Shown: positions 43,309-54,389 of the stretch, in pieces | Layout of the letters: each line of letters begins with the position of its first letter | Position numbering within the stretch: the stretch's first letter is position 1 | Origin: Gammaproteobacteria bacterium | Lineage (GTDB): Bacteria > Pseudomonadota > Gammaproteobacteria > Pseudomonadales > Azotimanducaceae_A | Reading direction: 5' to 3' | Assembly: GCA_012960755.1 (NCBI GenBank) | Contig: DUAT01000078.1 | Coordinates: 186,001-250,000, forward strand | Length of the DNA: 64,000 bases | Notes under the pieces: model-generated | Database searches by the model: none | Told to the model about the DNA's origin: nothing | Seen by the model: only the letters and a program-made list of their open reading frames with translations | Position numbers and translations under genes: made by a program

Positions 43309-43944
43309 TCATGGTAATAATTCTGCCAGCAGGGTCGACAACCGGTCTTTTTGACGACTAATTGCCAGCTCTGTTGCCTGATTCTGCACAATTGCCTCAA
43401 TTTGACGCAGAGCCGTATCAAAATCATCATTCACCAACAGATAATCAAATTCATGGTAGTGAGAAATTTCACTGATGGCTTCTGCCATGCGACTCTCGAT
43501 AGTTTCCTGATTATCCTGGCCTCTTTTCATCAGCCGATCTCTGAGGCTCTGCATTGAAGGGGGAAGGATAAATATAGATTGGGCTTCTGGCATTCGCTGC
43601 TTAACCTGTTGAACGCCTTGCCAGTCAATTTCGAGTATCAGGTGTTTACCCGAGACCAGCAGTTGATCGACGGTTTGCCTGTGAGTGCCATATCGATTCT
43701 TAAAGACCTGGGCAGATTCGAGAAATCCTTGTTGTTCGGTAATTTTCTCGAATTCGGAAACGGTGACAAAGTGATAATTAACACCATTCACCTCATCCGG
43801 CCGCATGGCACGAGTGGTGTAAGAGATTGAAACCTGGATATTATCGGATTGATCTACCAATGCCTTGACCAGACTGGTTTTACCCGCGCCCGATGGCGCG
43901 GCTATAACAAACAACCTTGCTTTTTTAAGGTTCTGCTTGTTCAC
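43309..43944 (-). CDS. gmk: Guanylate kinase
   Basis: This 211-residue enzyme phosphorylates GMP to GDP. The P-loop [14 protein letters not shown] is at about residues 15-28. [21 protein letters not shown] holds the GMP-binding residues. The length equals E. coli (207). It follows yicC by 7 bp on the same strand. Confidence 0.96.
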   Translation of the reverse strand: MNKQNLKKARLFVIAAPSGAGKTSLVKALVDQSDNIQVSISYTTRAMRPDEVNGVNYHFVTVSEFEKITEQQGFLESAQVFKNRYGTHRQTVDQLLVSGKHLILEIDWQGVQQVKQRMPEAQSIFILPPSMQSLRDRLMKRGQDNQETIESRMAEAISEISHYHEFDYLLVNDDFDTALRQIEAIVQNQATELAISRQKDRLSTLLAELLP

Positions 43945-43951
43945 TGCCTAG

Positions 43952-44824
43952 TCACTCTATGTTTTGCACCTGCTCGCGCATCTGTTCAATAATGACTTTC
44001 AAGTCTACTGCCTGGATCGAAGTGTTGGCGGCAGTTGCTTTGGATGACAGGGTGTTCGCCTCCCGATTGAGTTCCTGCATGAGGAAATCAAGTCGCCGAC
44101 CCACAGCCCCTTTCTGTTTGAGTGCTGTTCGAACTTCTTCAACATGTGTGTCAAGTCGATCCAGTTCTTCAACGATGTCACTTTTTTGAGCCAGATAGAC
44201 CAGTTCCTGCTCCAGGCGATTGTTGTCGATATCCCCCCGCAGGTCTTCCAGTCTGGTCATGAGCTTCTGTTTTTGTCGCAAGATGATTTTTGGCGCTTCT
44301 TCACGAACCAGACGGACGATTTCTTCAACTTCGGTTAGTTTGGCGAGGATTATTCTCTTTAACTCTGCCCCCTCCCGTTTTCTCATCTCCAACAGGGAGG
44401 ACAATGCTTTCTCGAAAGTGCTTTTGATTCTCTGTTCCAGCTCTGACTGGTCATGTTGGTCTCCCTGCAGTACCCCCGGCCAACGAAGAACGTCCAGGGG
44501 GTTTAGGGTAGATTCGTTAGAATTCAACATGGTGTCTTTCATCACGTTGCGCGTTTTGTTCACCGCGCCGAGCAGCTGCTTCAGGATGTCTTCGTTAACG
44601 GCTAATTGACTGCTATCACTGGGTTCCTGGTCAACCCTGAGCAAACACTCCAGCTTGCCTCGATCGAGCTGTTGACGGAGGGTTGAGCGCAAACCTGGTT
44701 CAAAACCTCGATATCCCTCGGGAATTTTGAAAGTCGCATCCATATAGCGATGATTGACGGAACGAACCTCCCAGGCAACATTGCCAGATTCGACCCGCGC
44801 AAACGCGGTCATACTTTTTGTCAT
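43952..44824 (-). CDS. yicC: YicC family endoribonuclease
   Basis: This 290-residue protein starts with the conserved SMTAFARVESGNVAWEVRSV stretch and ends with the conserved NREANTLSSKATAANTSI and VDLKVIIEQMREQVQNIE. YicC proteins are known as RNases that act on small RNAs. The gene is divergent from rph, as in E. coli, across 83 bp. Confidence 0.94.
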   Translation of the reverse strand: MTKSMTAFARVESGNVAWEVRSVNHRYMDATFKIPEGYRGFEPGLRSTLRQQLDRGKLECLLRVDQEPSDSSQLAVNEDILKQLLGAVNKTRNVMKDTMLNSNESTLNPLDVLRWPGVLQGDQHDQSELEQRIKSTFEKALSSLLEMRKREGAELKRIILAKLTEVEEIVRLVREEAPKIILRQKQKLMTRLEDLRGDIDNNRLEQELVYLAQKSDIVEELDRLDTHVEEVRTALKQKGAVGRRLDFLMQELNREANTLSSKATAANTSIQAVDLKVIIEQMREQVQNIE

Positions 44825-44862
44825 AATGTGATAGGTCTTTGGGTTTATTGTGCTGTGCTTAG

Positions 44863-44868
44863 TATAAT
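44863..44868 (+). promoter_or_regulatory. -10 element upstream of rph
   Basis: A perfect TATAAT lies 39 bp upstream of the rph ATG in the short yicC-rph divergent gap. No good -35 hexamer is seen 16-18 bp upstream, so the promoter may be activator-dependent, or the match may be chance. Confidence 0.35.
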
Positions 44869-44907
44869 GAAGTTTCTAGAATAATTCGTTTGATTATAGG
44901 AGATTCA

Positions 44908-45621
44908 ATGGGTTTTGAGCGGTCAGGCGGTCGTCAGTTAGATCAAATGCGATCAATTAAGATCGAAAGAGGCTTTACCAAACATGCCGAGGGCTCGGTC
45001 CTGGTCACATTTGGCGACACCAAAGTAATTTGCACGGCAAGTATTGACACCGGAGTCCCTGGGTTTCTTCGCGGCAAGGGACAAGGCTGGATAACTTCCG
45101 AGTATGGGATGCTGCCCCGTTCTACCCATACTCGTATGGACCGGGAGGCGGCTCGCGGCAAACAAGGAGGGCGTACTGTCGAGATTCAACGCTTGATTGG
45201 TCGTTCGTTACGGACTTGTGTAGACATGAAGCAACTCGGTGAAAACACCATTCGAATTGACTGTGATGTTATCCAGGCAGACGGCGGCACTCGCACCGCT
45301 TCGATTACCGGGGCCTGCGTTGCTCTCTATGATGCCGTCGCCAGTCGCGAGCTTACCAGTGCGTTCCGACAATTTGTCGCAGCGATATCTGTCGGTGTGG
45401 TGGAAGGTGCGGCCGTTCTGGATCTTGAATATATTGAAGATGCTAACGCGGAAACTGATATGAATGTCGTGATGGCTGACGATGGCAGATTTATCGAAGT
45501 TCAGGGTACTGCCGAAAGGGCACCCTTCAGCCGATCTGAACTGGATGAGATGCTAACCCTGGCCGAAAAGGGGGTCCGCGAGCTGGTACGGATGCAGAAG
45601 TCGGTAGTGGGGATCAGCTAG
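44908..45621 (+). CDS. rph: Ribonuclease PH
   Basis: This 237-residue phosphorolytic exonuclease trims tRNA 3' ends. The N-terminus has [19 protein letters not shown], the middle [17 protein letters not shown] and [20 protein letters not shown]. The ATG at 44908 follows TAGGAGATT, a good ribosome site, and gives the E. coli length (238). It overlaps pyrE (TAGTG), the usual rph-pyrE pairing. Confidence 0.96.
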   Translation: MGFERSGGRQLDQMRSIKIERGFTKHAEGSVLVTFGDTKVICTASIDTGVPGFLRGKGQGWITSEYGMLPRSTHTRMDREAARGKQGGRTVEIQRLIGRSLRTCVDMKQLGENTIRIDCDVIQADGGTRTASITGACVALYDAVASRELTSAFRQFVAAISVGVVEGAAVLDLEYIEDANAETDMNVVMADDGRFIEVQGTAERAPFSRSELDEMLTLAEKGVRELVRMQKSVVGIS

Positions 45622-46277
45622 TGCTGGCAGATTACCAAACTGCCTTTATTGAATTTGCGATTCAACATGATGTATTGCAATTTGGCGAATTTGAACTCAA
45701 AAGCGGCCGGATCAGCCCGTATTTTCTTAATGCCGGTTTGTTCAATACAGGTCGTGCACTGGCACGAATCGGCCAGTTTTACGCGGATGCGCTGTTGGAC
45801 TCAGGTGTGGAATTTGACTTGCTGTTCGGTCCAGCCTACAAAGGCATCCCCCTTGTTTGTGGTACGGCGATTGCCTTGGCTGCCCATCACGAAACCGTCG
45901 TACCCTATGTGTTTAACCGCAAGGAAGCCAAAACCCATGGCGAAGGTGGTAATCTGGTGGGTGCAGCGCTTGAAGGTCGGGTGGTAATCGTGGACGACGT
46001 GATAACGGCGGGTACTGCTATTCGCGAGGTGATGGAATTAGTGGAGGGAACCGAGGCCATGCCTGCAGGTATACTGGTGGCAATAGATCGACAGGAACGT
46101 GGTAAAGGTGAACTATCAGCTATCGAGGAGGTTGAACGTGACTTCGGCGTTGCCGTGATCAGTGTCATAAAGTTAGCGCATATCGTTGAGTATCTGCATT
46201 TGAGAGAAACCCATCCGGCAGAGCTTAAACTGATTGAGCGATATCAGAAAGAGTATGGGATTGAATATAGACTATGA
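45621..46277 (+). CDS. pyrE: Orotate phosphoribosyltransferase
   Basis: This 218-residue enzyme joins orotate and PRPP in pyrimidine synthesis. The start is GTG (45621), sharing a base with the rph stop. [18 protein letters not shown] is conserved near the N-terminus. The PRPP loop is [16 protein letters not shown] (about residues 122-137). It precedes the DUF4124 gene, whose ATG overlaps its stop. Confidence 0.96.
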   Translation: MLADYQTAFIEFAIQHDVLQFGEFELKSGRISPYFLNAGLFNTGRALARIGQFYADALLDSGVEFDLLFGPAYKGIPLVCGTAIALAAHHETVVPYVFNRKEAKTHGEGGNLVGAALEGRVVIVDDVITAGTAIREVMELVEGTEAMPAGILVAIDRQERGKGELSAIEEVERDFGVAVISVIKLAHIVEYLHLRETHPAELKLIERYQKEYGIEYRL

Positions 46278-46930
46278 GTCGCGCTTGCTTTCAACGGAAA
46301 TCCGGATCTGCCCTGGCGGCTATTGTCCTGCTGGTGGGTGTGTTGTTTGCCGGCTCTGTGACGGCCGAGGAACTCTACAGATACATCAACGAAGATGGTG
46401 TGACTGTGTTGGACAATCATGTGCCTGCCCGGTATGTGGATAATGGTTACACCGTACTGTCGCTTACCGGCCAAGTGTTAGAAGTTGTACCTCGTGCCTT
46501 GTCTGAAAGTGAAATTCAGGAACGTAATGATAAGGCTGTAGAACAGCAGCATCGAGAAAAGACCGAACGGGAACAGAAAATTGCCGACCAGAATCTGCTT
46601 CGGATTTACAGTACGCCGGACGATGTGATCAGGGCCAGGGATGCCAAAATTGCCAGCATTGAAGGGTTTATCGAAGATAGCAGATCCAGTTTGGGTCGAA
46701 TGAATTCGCAAAAACGATTGATAGAATCCCAGTATGCGGATATTGAAAGATCAGGCGGAAACATTACAGATAAGCAGATCAACCAGATTCGTGCGCTTGA
46801 AAACCGAATTAGTCAAAACCGGAGCGGAATCGAGCTGAAACTGTCGGAGATCGACGTAGTCCGAGGCTCCTTTGCGACGGCTCTGAAACGTGTGCAGGAG
46901 CTCTACGGGTTACCGGCGAGCGACCTGTAA
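46274..46930 (+). CDS. Exported DUF4124-type protein with coiled coil
   Basis: This 218-residue protein has a signal peptide (hydrophobic about residues 12-30, ending GSVTAEE). It then has a DUF4124-like module ([22 protein letters not shown]) and a Glu/Arg/Gln-rich region with coiled-coil character (about 80-200). The function is unknown; the family is widespread in gammaproteobacterial envelopes. Its ATG overlaps the pyrE stop. It converges on slmA. Confidence 0.85.
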   Translation: MSRACFQRKSGSALAAIVLLVGVLFAGSVTAEELYRYINEDGVTVLDNHVPARYVDNGYTVLSLTGQVLEVVPRALSESEIQERNDKAVEQQHREKTEREQKIADQNLLRIYSTPDDVIRARDAKIASIEGFIEDSRSSLGRMNSQKRLIESQYADIERSGGNITDKQINQIRALENRISQNRSGIELKLSEIDVVRGSFATALKRVQELYGLPASDL

Positions 46931-46944
46931 CTTCATGTCACCAG

Positions 46945-46959
46945 GTCTGCATAGCAGAC
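46945..46959. terminator. Short hairpin between DUF4124 gene and slmA
   Basis: GTCTGC-ATA-GCAGAC is a perfect 6-bp stem with a 3-nt loop in the 43-bp convergent gap. It lacks a T-tract, so a bidirectional terminator role is only suggested. Confidence 0.3.
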
Positions 46960-46973
46960 GGCAGGGTACGACA

Positions 46974-47612
46974 CTAGAAAATAGCCTGACGAACTGCCTG
47001 CCACTGTTCGTCCCAGTGCTCCGTTGGTCGTCTGGCGAAATCGCTTCTGACGAACTGGCAGATGCGCCCTTCTGCCGCAGCCAGCATCAGGTTGGCTGCA
47101 ATGGTGGTTTCAATCCTGGGAACGGTGCCTTCACGCAATTCTGACTCCCTTAGCATTTGCCGAAGCTGAGTCTCGAACCGGTCAAAAAACTGCGCGACTC
47201 GAATCCGTAAACGATCTGATTCCCCGGCCAGGGGATCACCCGTCAAAATCCGTGTGATGCCCGGGTTACGTTCGGTAAATGTCAGCAACAGGTGCAACGT
47301 GTTTTTGCATTTCGACTCTGTGTTAGTCTGGTCGGCAAGAATAATGTTGATGCGAGAAAATATCGTGTTTTCGATAAATTCAATGAGACTATCGAATATT
47401 TTTGCCTTGCTGGGAAAATGACGATACAGAGCCGCTTCGGATACTCCCACATGTTTTGCCAGCCCGGCGGTAGTAATTCGGCCCCCCGGTGTTTGTTCCA
47501 GCATCTCGGCAAGGGCCTGCAGTATTTGTTGTTTGCGAGGCTGTTTGCCAGACACCTGCGATCCCGTGTTCTTTGATTCTGCAGGTGTAGAGGGTGGGTT
47601 TTGCATTGTCAT
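46974..47612 (-). CDS. slmA: Nucleoid occlusion factor SlmA
   Basis: This 212-residue TetR-fold protein blocks FtsZ ring formation over the nucleoid. The helix-turn-helix region is GGRITTAGLAKHVGVSEAAL followed by YRHFPSKAKIFDSLIEFIE. FTERNPGITRILTGDPL and FARRPTEHWDEQW are SlmA-specific and separate it from general TetR regulators. It lies 17 bp behind argB. In E. coli it also sits near dut-coaBC and pyrE. Confidence 0.94.
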   Translation of the reverse strand: MTMQNPPSTPAESKNTGSQVSGKQPRKQQILQALAEMLEQTPGGRITTAGLAKHVGVSEAALYRHFPSKAKIFDSLIEFIENTIFSRINIILADQTNTESKCKNTLHLLLTFTERNPGITRILTGDPLAGESDRLRIRVAQFFDRFETQLRQMLRESELREGTVPRIETTIAANLMLAAAEGRICQFVRSDFARRPTEHWDEQWQAVRQAIF

Positions 47613-47629
47613 CGTGGTTCCTCTTTGCC

Positions 47630-48538
<909 letters not shown>

Positions 48539-48608
48539 TTACTTCCTCGATTCCAGTGACCAACACTTACCCGACTGGCTTGTGGAGCTAGCCCCCAAAT
48601 AGCATAAC

Positions 48609-48763
48609 CCGGACAGGAACTAGCTAGTGCTTATCCATAAATAGGTAAATTTCGACTTCAGCACCCTACTTTGCCCATATTGAGTCTATTTTAATAGCAC
48701 AAAACGTGACTGGAAAAGCACACATAATCATTTATGGATAGGCACTAGCTAGTTCTTTGTCCG
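48609..48763. repeat. Inverted-repeat element, family B (complete copy)
   Basis: The 155-bp element has terminal inverted repeats of about 34 bp. The left end (48609-48642) runs CCGGACAGGAACTAGCTAGT then GCTTATCCATAAAT, and the right end (48730-48763) is its reverse complement with about four differences. There is no ORF inside. It looks like a MITE or a long REP-type hairpin. It fills most of the algC-argB gap. A 60-bp half copy lies at 58049-58108 and a short relative at 20131-20159. Confidence 0.8.
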
Positions 48764-48820
48764 TGAACAGATTGGTGAGTGCTATACCTCGGCGACCCCT
48801 TGATCTGTGCGAAAAACTAG

Positions 48821-51391
48821 CTAGAAAGACAGATTCTTGTTTATTGATGCCAGTTTCTCCCTAAATAAATCCTGGATTCGATCAAGGCTTCGTTCATCAT
48901 CTGCTTCGAAACGCAGGGTCAGGCAAGGATTGGTGTTTGAGGCTCGAACCAATCCCCAACTGTCAGTAAAGTCGACCCTTAAACCGTCAATCGTCGTGAT
49001 AGTTGCCTCTTCGAGACCTGATGTGTCATTCATCAGCTTTTCAATAATTTTGAACTTAACCAGGTCCGGTACCGGAATTTGAATCTCTGGCGTGGTGAAG
49101 CTAACCGGAAATTCACCGATGAGTTGCGCAAGACCGCCGGATTGAGAACCAACAATTTCCAACAGACGGGCTGCTGCATAGAGACCGTCATCGAACCCGA
49201 ACCAGCGCTCCTTAAAACAAATATGACCGGACATCTCCCCACCCAGCATGGCATCGGTTTCTTTCATTTTTTCTTTTATAAATGAGTGGCCGCTTCGGCA
49301 AATAATGGGTCGCCCGCCAAACCCACTGATGACACTATTCAGGTGCCGGGTACACTTAACATCGTAGACGACATCCGAGCCAGGGTTACGTGAAACAACA
49401 TCCTTGGAGAACAGCATCAGCAAGCGATCCGGCCAGATCACATGCCCTTCCTTTGTTACGGCAACCAGTCGATCTGCATCGCCGTCCAGGGCCAGGCCAA
49501 TATCGGCGTCCTGTGATTTTACCGTTAAGATGAGGTCTTCAAGATTGGCGGGGTCTATTGGGTCGGGATGGTGATTGGGAAAGTTACCGTCAACTTCACA
49601 GTAAAGCGGAATGACTTCACAGCCGAGACTACTGAGTAGCTCAGGTGCGTAATCTCCGCCAATGCCGTTGCCGCAATCAACTACAACCTTGAGAGGTTGC
49701 GCCACCACTACATCGTCGGTAATCGCGTTGATGTAATCTTCTCGAATATCCATTTCACTGAGCTGGCCTTCTCCGGAAGAAAAATCTTCGCTCAAATAAC
49801 GATTGTACAGTTTCTGGATACCATCAGCGGTCAGTGTTTTGCCATCCAGAACTACTTTAAGACCGTTGTACTCAGCCGGGTTATGACTGCCGGTAATCAT
49901 TACTCCGCTTGTAGTTTCCAAGTTGTGCGTCGCGTAATAAAGTACCGGTGTTGGAACGAAACCCAGATCAACAACGTCCCTGCCCGACGCGATTAATCCT
50001 TTGATTAGTGAGCTTAGAAGCTCGGGACTGGAGAGTCTTCCATCTGCGCCGACCACCAGAGTCTGCTGGCCAAGTTCACCAGCTTCTGTTCCTATGGCAA
50101 GACCAATCTTCCTTACGACTTTGTTTGTCAGTGTTTCACCGACGACACCTCTGATATCATAAGCCCGGAATATACCGGTGATATCAACTGTCTTTTCATC
50201 TTCCTCATCGGGTTCTTCCTCTACGGGTTCTTCTTCCGCGGATTCCTCTTCTTCAGACTTTTCTTCTCCAGAGAAGGCATCATCTTCTTCGAATACTGCT
50301 TCTTCATCCTCGAATATCTCGTCTTCGTCTATGACGAAGGTTTCATCGTCACTCATCTCGATTTCAACATCACTTTTTTGGTTGGTCGTTTCCGGTTGTG
50401 GTGCGGCCTTTTGTGACGCCTTGGTTCTTCTTCCCATCTTGCTTAGATGGGTATCGAGCTCCAGAAACTCGTTAAATTGATAGGCATCCGAGGGAAGAAA
50501 AATGCCGCTTGTTACATCCGTCATCTGATCTCGCAGATGGGCAGTATCTGAACGAAGGCCCTTGAGGGTGTTTTGTAAACCTAGCAGTACTGCTCCCAGG
50601 GCAATAACAAACGCAGCGATTGCAGGTACTAATATGAGAGGAAACCTGGTATCGGTGATTCTCGGAAAATCCCCCGGTGGGGAATACACGATCTTCCAGT
50701 GATGATTGTTCAGGGTGCGACTGATTTGGACGTCGCTGCCGCTCGCTCCAAGGCTTAGAAACTCCATGTCAGGCGTGTTTGGGAATGACTGGATGATCCT
50801 CACCTGCCCGCGCAGTTCCTCTGAGAGTTGGCTACGAAATACGTTGGCGTCGAGATACACGAAAATAGATCCGTGAATAGTTGCCTCTGACGGCATCTTG
50901 ATGGGTGCCGCCAGGCTCACGAGCCAGTTGCCGTTGACTTTTATCGCTTCCAGGAAAACGACTTCACCTTGCTCAACGCGATTGATGATATCAAGGGAAG
51001 CAAAGGTAAAAGGTGGATCGATACTTCGCTCTACCTTTGCCTGACCTTTTTTGAAAAGTCGAATCTTTATTGCATTCGGCATCATCTGGGCGAGGCGGGC
51101 TTCTTCCGTTGATCGTTCTTCCGGGTCGTCACGGGCGACGAGATTAGAGAGTCGAATATTTGTTGCTATATGATTTATCTGCCGGGTCAGCCTGGCCTGA
51201 CGTTGATTGATACGCAGTTGCAGATCATCTGCCACCTGGTCAGCCAGTTGATCCTGATGCTTTTTTTCAATGTAGTACTGGGAGATGTACAGGCTCATTA
51301 GCACGGCGACGAGAAACCCCAGCACCACACCTGACAGTGGAATCAATCCTGTTTTCAACGACAGGTTACTTCTCTTCTTCTCTTTGCTCAC
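48821..51391 (-). CDS. algC: Membrane-anchored phosphomannomutase/phosphoglucomutase (AlgC-type)
   Basis: This 856-residue protein has an extra N-terminal half. TM1 is at about residues 14-36, a periplasmic sensor-like domain at 40-248, TM2 at 250-272, and a very acidic Glu/Asp-rich linker at 340-400. The mutase domain starts near 404 (ITGIFRAYDIRG). The phosphoserine loop is TGSHNPAEYNG (Ser502), the metal loop ALDGDADRL, and the sugar-binding loop GEMSGHICFKERWFGFDDG. It interconverts hexose 1- and 6-phosphates for LPS or exopolysaccharide. Classical AlgC is about 460 residues; extended forms occur in Pseudomonas relatives. It follows dut by 22 bp. Confidence 0.92.
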   Translation of the reverse strand: MSKEKKRSNLSLKTGLIPLSGVVLGFLVAVLMSLYISQYYIEKKHQDQLADQVADDLQLRINQRQARLTRQINHIATNIRLSNLVARDDPEERSTEEARLAQMMPNAIKIRLFKKGQAKVERSIDPPFTFASLDIINRVEQGEVVFLEAIKVNGNWLVSLAAPIKMPSEATIHGSIFVYLDANVFRSQLSEELRGQVRIIQSFPNTPDMEFLSLGASGSDVQISRTLNNHHWKIVYSPPGDFPRITDTRFPLILVPAIAAFVIALGAVLLGLQNTLKGLRSDTAHLRDQMTDVTSGIFLPSDAYQFNEFLELDTHLSKMGRRTKASQKAAPQPETTNQKSDVEIEMSDDETFVIDEDEIFEDEEAVFEEDDAFSGEEKSEEEESAEEEPVEEEPDEEDEKTVDITGIFRAYDIRGVVGETLTNKVVRKIGLAIGTEAGELGQQTLVVGADGRLSSPELLSSLIKGLIASGRDVVDLGFVPTPVLYYATHNLETTSGVMITGSHNPAEYNGLKVVLDGKTLTADGIQKLYNRYLSEDFSSGEGQLSEMDIREDYINAITDDVVVAQPLKVVVDCGNGIGGDYAPELLSSLGCEVIPLYCEVDGNFPNHHPDPIDPANLEDLILTVKSQDADIGLALDGDADRLVAVTKEGHVIWPDRLLMLFSKDVVSRNPGSDVVYDVKCTRHLNSVISGFGGRPIICRSGHSFIKEKMKETDAMLGGEMSGHICFKERWFGFDDGLYAAARLLEIVGSQSGGLAQLIGEFPVSFTTPEIQIPVPDLVKFKIIEKLMNDTSGLEEATITTIDGLRVDFTDSWGLVRASNTNPCLTLRFEADDERSLDRIQDLFREKLASINKNLSF

Positions 51392-51413
51392 TTATGCTCT
51401 CACCTTCGTGTTA

Positions 51414-51869
51414 CTAGCTATTTCCGGATGATCCAAACCCGCCAACGCCGCGTTCAGTTTGTTTGAATTCATCTACGATGTTAAAAGATGCCTGAATCAC
51501 AGGTATGATAATCAACTGAGCAACCCTGTCGCCTTGCTGGATTGTGAATGCTGTGCTGCCGCGATTCCAACAGGAAATCATCAATTCACCCTGGTAGTCG
51601 GAATCGATCAAACCTACTAGATTCCCCAGTACAATACCGTGTTTGTGACCCAGGCCAGATCGCGGCAAAATTAACGCAGCGTACTGAGGGTCTTCCAGAT
51701 AAATCGCAAGACCGGTAGGAATTAACACAGTCTTTGCAGGTGCTATTGTTAGCGGCTCTTCAATGCAGGCGCGTAGATCCATACCCGCACTACCGGTGGT
51801 CGAGTAGACGGGCAGTGGAATCGTTTTACCAACGATTGGGTTGATAATCTTAACTTGTAACTCTTTCAT
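51414..51869 (-). CDS. dut: dUTP diphosphatase
   Basis: This 151-residue trimeric dUTPase keeps uracil out of DNA and feeds dTMP synthesis. Its motifs are [44 protein letters not shown] and the flexible P-loop-like tail [10 protein letters not shown]. The length equals E. coli (151-152). It lies 36 bp behind coaBC, the same pair as in E. coli. Confidence 0.96.
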   Translation of the reverse strand: MKELQVKIINPIVGKTIPLPVYSTTGSAGMDLRACIEEPLTIAPAKTVLIPTGLAIYLEDPQYAALILPRSGLGHKHGIVLGNLVGLIDSDYQGELMISCWNRGSTAFTIQQGDRVAQLIIIPVIQASFNIVDEFKQTERGVGGFGSSGNS

Positions 51870-51905
51870 CGTTTAAACCGGATATCCTCGAAAAAGGGGT
51901 GGGTA

Positions 51906-53144
51906 TTATTCTTGAGTGGCAGGCTGATTTAATCTCTCGGCAATTATGTCAATGATCCTTGCCGATACATTCTGCTTTGACATCAAAGGAAGCGTCAGCT
52001 GGCCGTCTTTCCAAAGAATGGTGGTTGCATTGTCGTTGCTGTCGAAGCCAATTGCGCCATCAGATACATCGTTCGCGACAATCATATCCAGGTTTTTTTT
52101 CTCCAGCTTTGATTTTGCATACCGCAACAGGTTTTCTGTCTCTGCCGCGAAACCGACCGTGAAAAGTTCTGGTTGAGATTTTGATACCGAGGCAATGATG
52201 TCAGGGTTCTGAACCAGTTCAATACTCATGACCTGGTTCGAGGACGCCGTTGTTTTCTTGATTTTTTGATCGGACACAATCATAGGTTTGAAATCGGCGA
52301 CAGCAGCTACGCCAATAAAAATATCGCAATCTTCAATCTCGGCCATGGCAGCACTGAACATATCGTCGGCACTAACGACGTTAATGGTTTTAACACGTTC
52401 CGGTGGGAGTAGATTGGTGGGTCCGGAGATCAGGACCACTTCTGCCCCGGCTTCCAGTGCTGCTTCTGCCAGCGCGTAACCTTGTTTACCGGAGCTGTGG
52501 TTACTGATATACCGGACAGGGTCTATCGCCTCCCTGGTTGGACCGGCTGTTATCAACACCTTGCGTCCGGTGAGTTTGGTTGACGGAAACAGGGCCGTCA
52601 TTTGTTCAACTATTGCATCAACGTCCAGCAATCTCCCCTGGCCCACTTCACCGCAGGCCTGAAGACCCTCTTCCGGACCGAAAAGATGCACAGCCGATTG
52701 CTGCAGGTATTGGATATTGATCTGGGTTTGTTCGTTTTGCCACATGGCCTGATTCATGGCCGGTGCAATGACGATTTTGCACTCGGCGGCCAGACAGAGG
52801 GTTGTCAGCAGGTCATCGCCATGCCCACCACAGTATCGGGCAATGAAGTTCGCGCTGGCAGGCGCGATAAGCACCACGTCAGCCCACCGGGCTAACTCGA
52901 TATGGCCCATCACAGATTCAGTTTCTGTATCGAGAATGTCAACGTGAACGGGATGCCCGGATAGGGCCTGCATGGTTAATGTTGTAATAAATTCCGTCGC
53001 GGCGGGTGTCATCACGACCCGGACGTCAGCACCTTGGTCCTGCAGGCGCCGCAGCAACTCTGCCGCCTTGTATGCGGCAATCCCGCCGGTTATCCCGAGG
53101 AGGATCCGTTTGTTGGAGAGACATTTTGTCTTTGAAGCAGGCAT
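51906..53144 (-). CDS. coaBC: Bifunctional phosphopantothenoylcysteine decarboxylase / phosphopantothenate-cysteine ligase
   Basis: This 412-residue enzyme performs two steps of coenzyme A synthesis. The N-terminal flavoprotein domain (CoaC) has GITGGIAAYKAAELLRRLQ, VLIAPASANFIAR and APAMNQAMW. The C-terminal ligase (CoaB) starts KVLITAGPTREAIDPVRYI with SNHSSGKQGYALAE. The length is close to E. coli (406). It is divergent from radC. Confidence 0.95.
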   Translation of the reverse strand: MPASKTKCLSNKRILLGITGGIAAYKAAELLRRLQDQGADVRVVMTPAATEFITTLTMQALSGHPVHVDILDTETESVMGHIELARWADVVLIAPASANFIARYCGGHGDDLLTTLCLAAECKIVIAPAMNQAMWQNEQTQINIQYLQQSAVHLFGPEEGLQACGEVGQGRLLDVDAIVEQMTALFPSTKLTGRKVLITAGPTREAIDPVRYISNHSSGKQGYALAEAALEAGAEVVLISGPTNLLPPERVKTINVVSADDMFSAAMAEIEDCDIFIGVAAVADFKPMIVSDQKIKKTTASSNQVMSIELVQNPDIIASVSKSQPELFTVGFAAETENLLRYAKSKLEKKNLDMIVANDVSDGAIGFDSNDNATTILWKDGQLTLPLMSKQNVSARIIDIIAERLNQPATQE

Positions 53145-53337
53145 GTAAGCGTTATGAATCCATCGATTAGGTTAGTTCCTACAGGCGCCATCGGTTTTGG
53201 ATGGCAGACCCGGCATGGTTGGTTCCGCAGGATATGATGTTAAAGATACCATCGAACCATATGGCGTGTAAGTGATTATTCACTTGTCCCTCGCGCGTAG
53301 AATACAAAGTAACCCAAAACTCCGATCAGAGGTCATT

Positions 53338-54012
53338 ATGTCCTTAGCCACATGGCCAAAACTTGAACGTCCTCGAGAAAAGCTATTGAAACTTGGTGCT
53401 GGCGCTCTGTCCGACGCTGAGTTGTTGGCAATTTTCCTTCGAACGGGTACCCGCGGCAAGCCTGTTATGGAACTGGCGAGGGAACTGATGGATGAATTTG
53501 GGGGAATACGCGGCCTGCTCGAAGCTGATCAGGAACTATTGATGAAAGCACGGGGCCTGGGGATTGCAAAATGTGCCCAGCTGAAATCGATTCTGGAGCT
53601 TTCCGAGAGATACCTGCAGAAGGGCATTGAACGTGGAGATGCGATATCTGACCCTGGTTCGACGCGACGTTACCTTAAAAGTAAGCTGCGAGGTTATACC
53701 CGAGAGGTGTTCGCCTGCATGTACCTGGACAACCAGCATCGGCTTATCAAGTATGAGGAACTGTTTTTTGGCACCATTGATGGTGCCAGCGTCCATCCCA
53801 GGGAGGTGGTGAAAAGGGTCCTGCACTATAATGCAGCAGCAGTTATCTTTGCTCACAACCACCCGTCCGGGCTTGCCGAACCGAGCCAGGCAGACCAGCG
53901 GATCACCGAGCGTCTGAAGTCGGCGTTACAGCTGGTGGACGTTCGGGTTCTGGACCATATGATTGTGGGTGACTGCGAGGTGCTTTCTTTCGCTGAGAGG
54001 GGGTTGCTATAG
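53338..54012 (+). CDS. radC: RadC family JAB/MPN-domain protein
   Basis: This 224-residue protein has an N-terminal helix-hairpin-helix part ([20 protein letters not shown], then [11 protein letters not shown]) and a C-terminal JAMM metalloprotease-like domain with [10 protein letters not shown] and [15 protein letters not shown]. The biochemical role is still unclear despite the old link to DNA repair. The ATG at 53338 gives the family length; an earlier in-frame start at 53272 would add unconserved residues. It precedes rpmB, as in E. coli. Confidence 0.94.
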   Translation: MSLATWPKLERPREKLLKLGAGALSDAELLAIFLRTGTRGKPVMELARELMDEFGGIRGLLEADQELLMKARGLGIAKCAQLKSILELSERYLQKGIERGDAISDPGSTRRYLKSKLRGYTREVFACMYLDNQHRLIKYEELFFGTIDGASVHPREVVKRVLHYNAAAVIFAHNHPSGLAEPSQADQRITERLKSALQLVDVRVLDHMIVGDCEVLSFAERGLL

Positions 54013-54126
54013 AGATCTTTATTGAAGTTAGGAGGTCGTTCTGGTATAAAGCACGGCTCTCGAAGGCACCCCATAACTTTTGGGTTGTCAGTCTGAAATT
54101 ATCTAGCGAAAAACAAGGCAATCGAC

Positions 54127-54363
54127 ATGTCCAAGGTATGTCAGGTAACAGGAAAACGTCCCGTTGCTGGTAACAATGTTTCACACGCCAATAACAGAAC
54201 CCGGCGTCGTTTCTTACCCAACATTCATGACCACAAATTCTGGATTGAGAGTGAACGAAGATTTGTAAAACTTCGAGTATCTGCAAAGGGTATGCGAATT
54301 ATTGATAAGAAAGGCATTGAGCAGGTAGTTTCTGAAATACGCGCTCGCGGCGATAAATTGTAG
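54127..54363 (+). CDS. rpmB: 50S ribosomal protein L28
   Basis: This 78-residue basic protein starts [20 protein letters not shown] and has [14 protein letters not shown], matching L28 (E. coli 78 aa). A cysteine is present, but there is no zinc CxxC pair. It precedes rpmG by 26 bp. Confidence 0.98.
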   Translation: MSKVCQVTGKRPVAGNNVSHANNRTRRRFLPNIHDHKFWIESERRFVKLRVSAKGMRIIDKKGIEQVVSEIRARGDKL

Positions 54364-54389
54364 GGCCAGGGCCTAAAGAGGGAAATGTC

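Noticed and set aside
53145..53337. A tRNA gene in the coaBC-radC gap
   Set aside because: A few short GC-rich blocks are present, but no cloverleaf with a T-loop and acceptor stem could be built.
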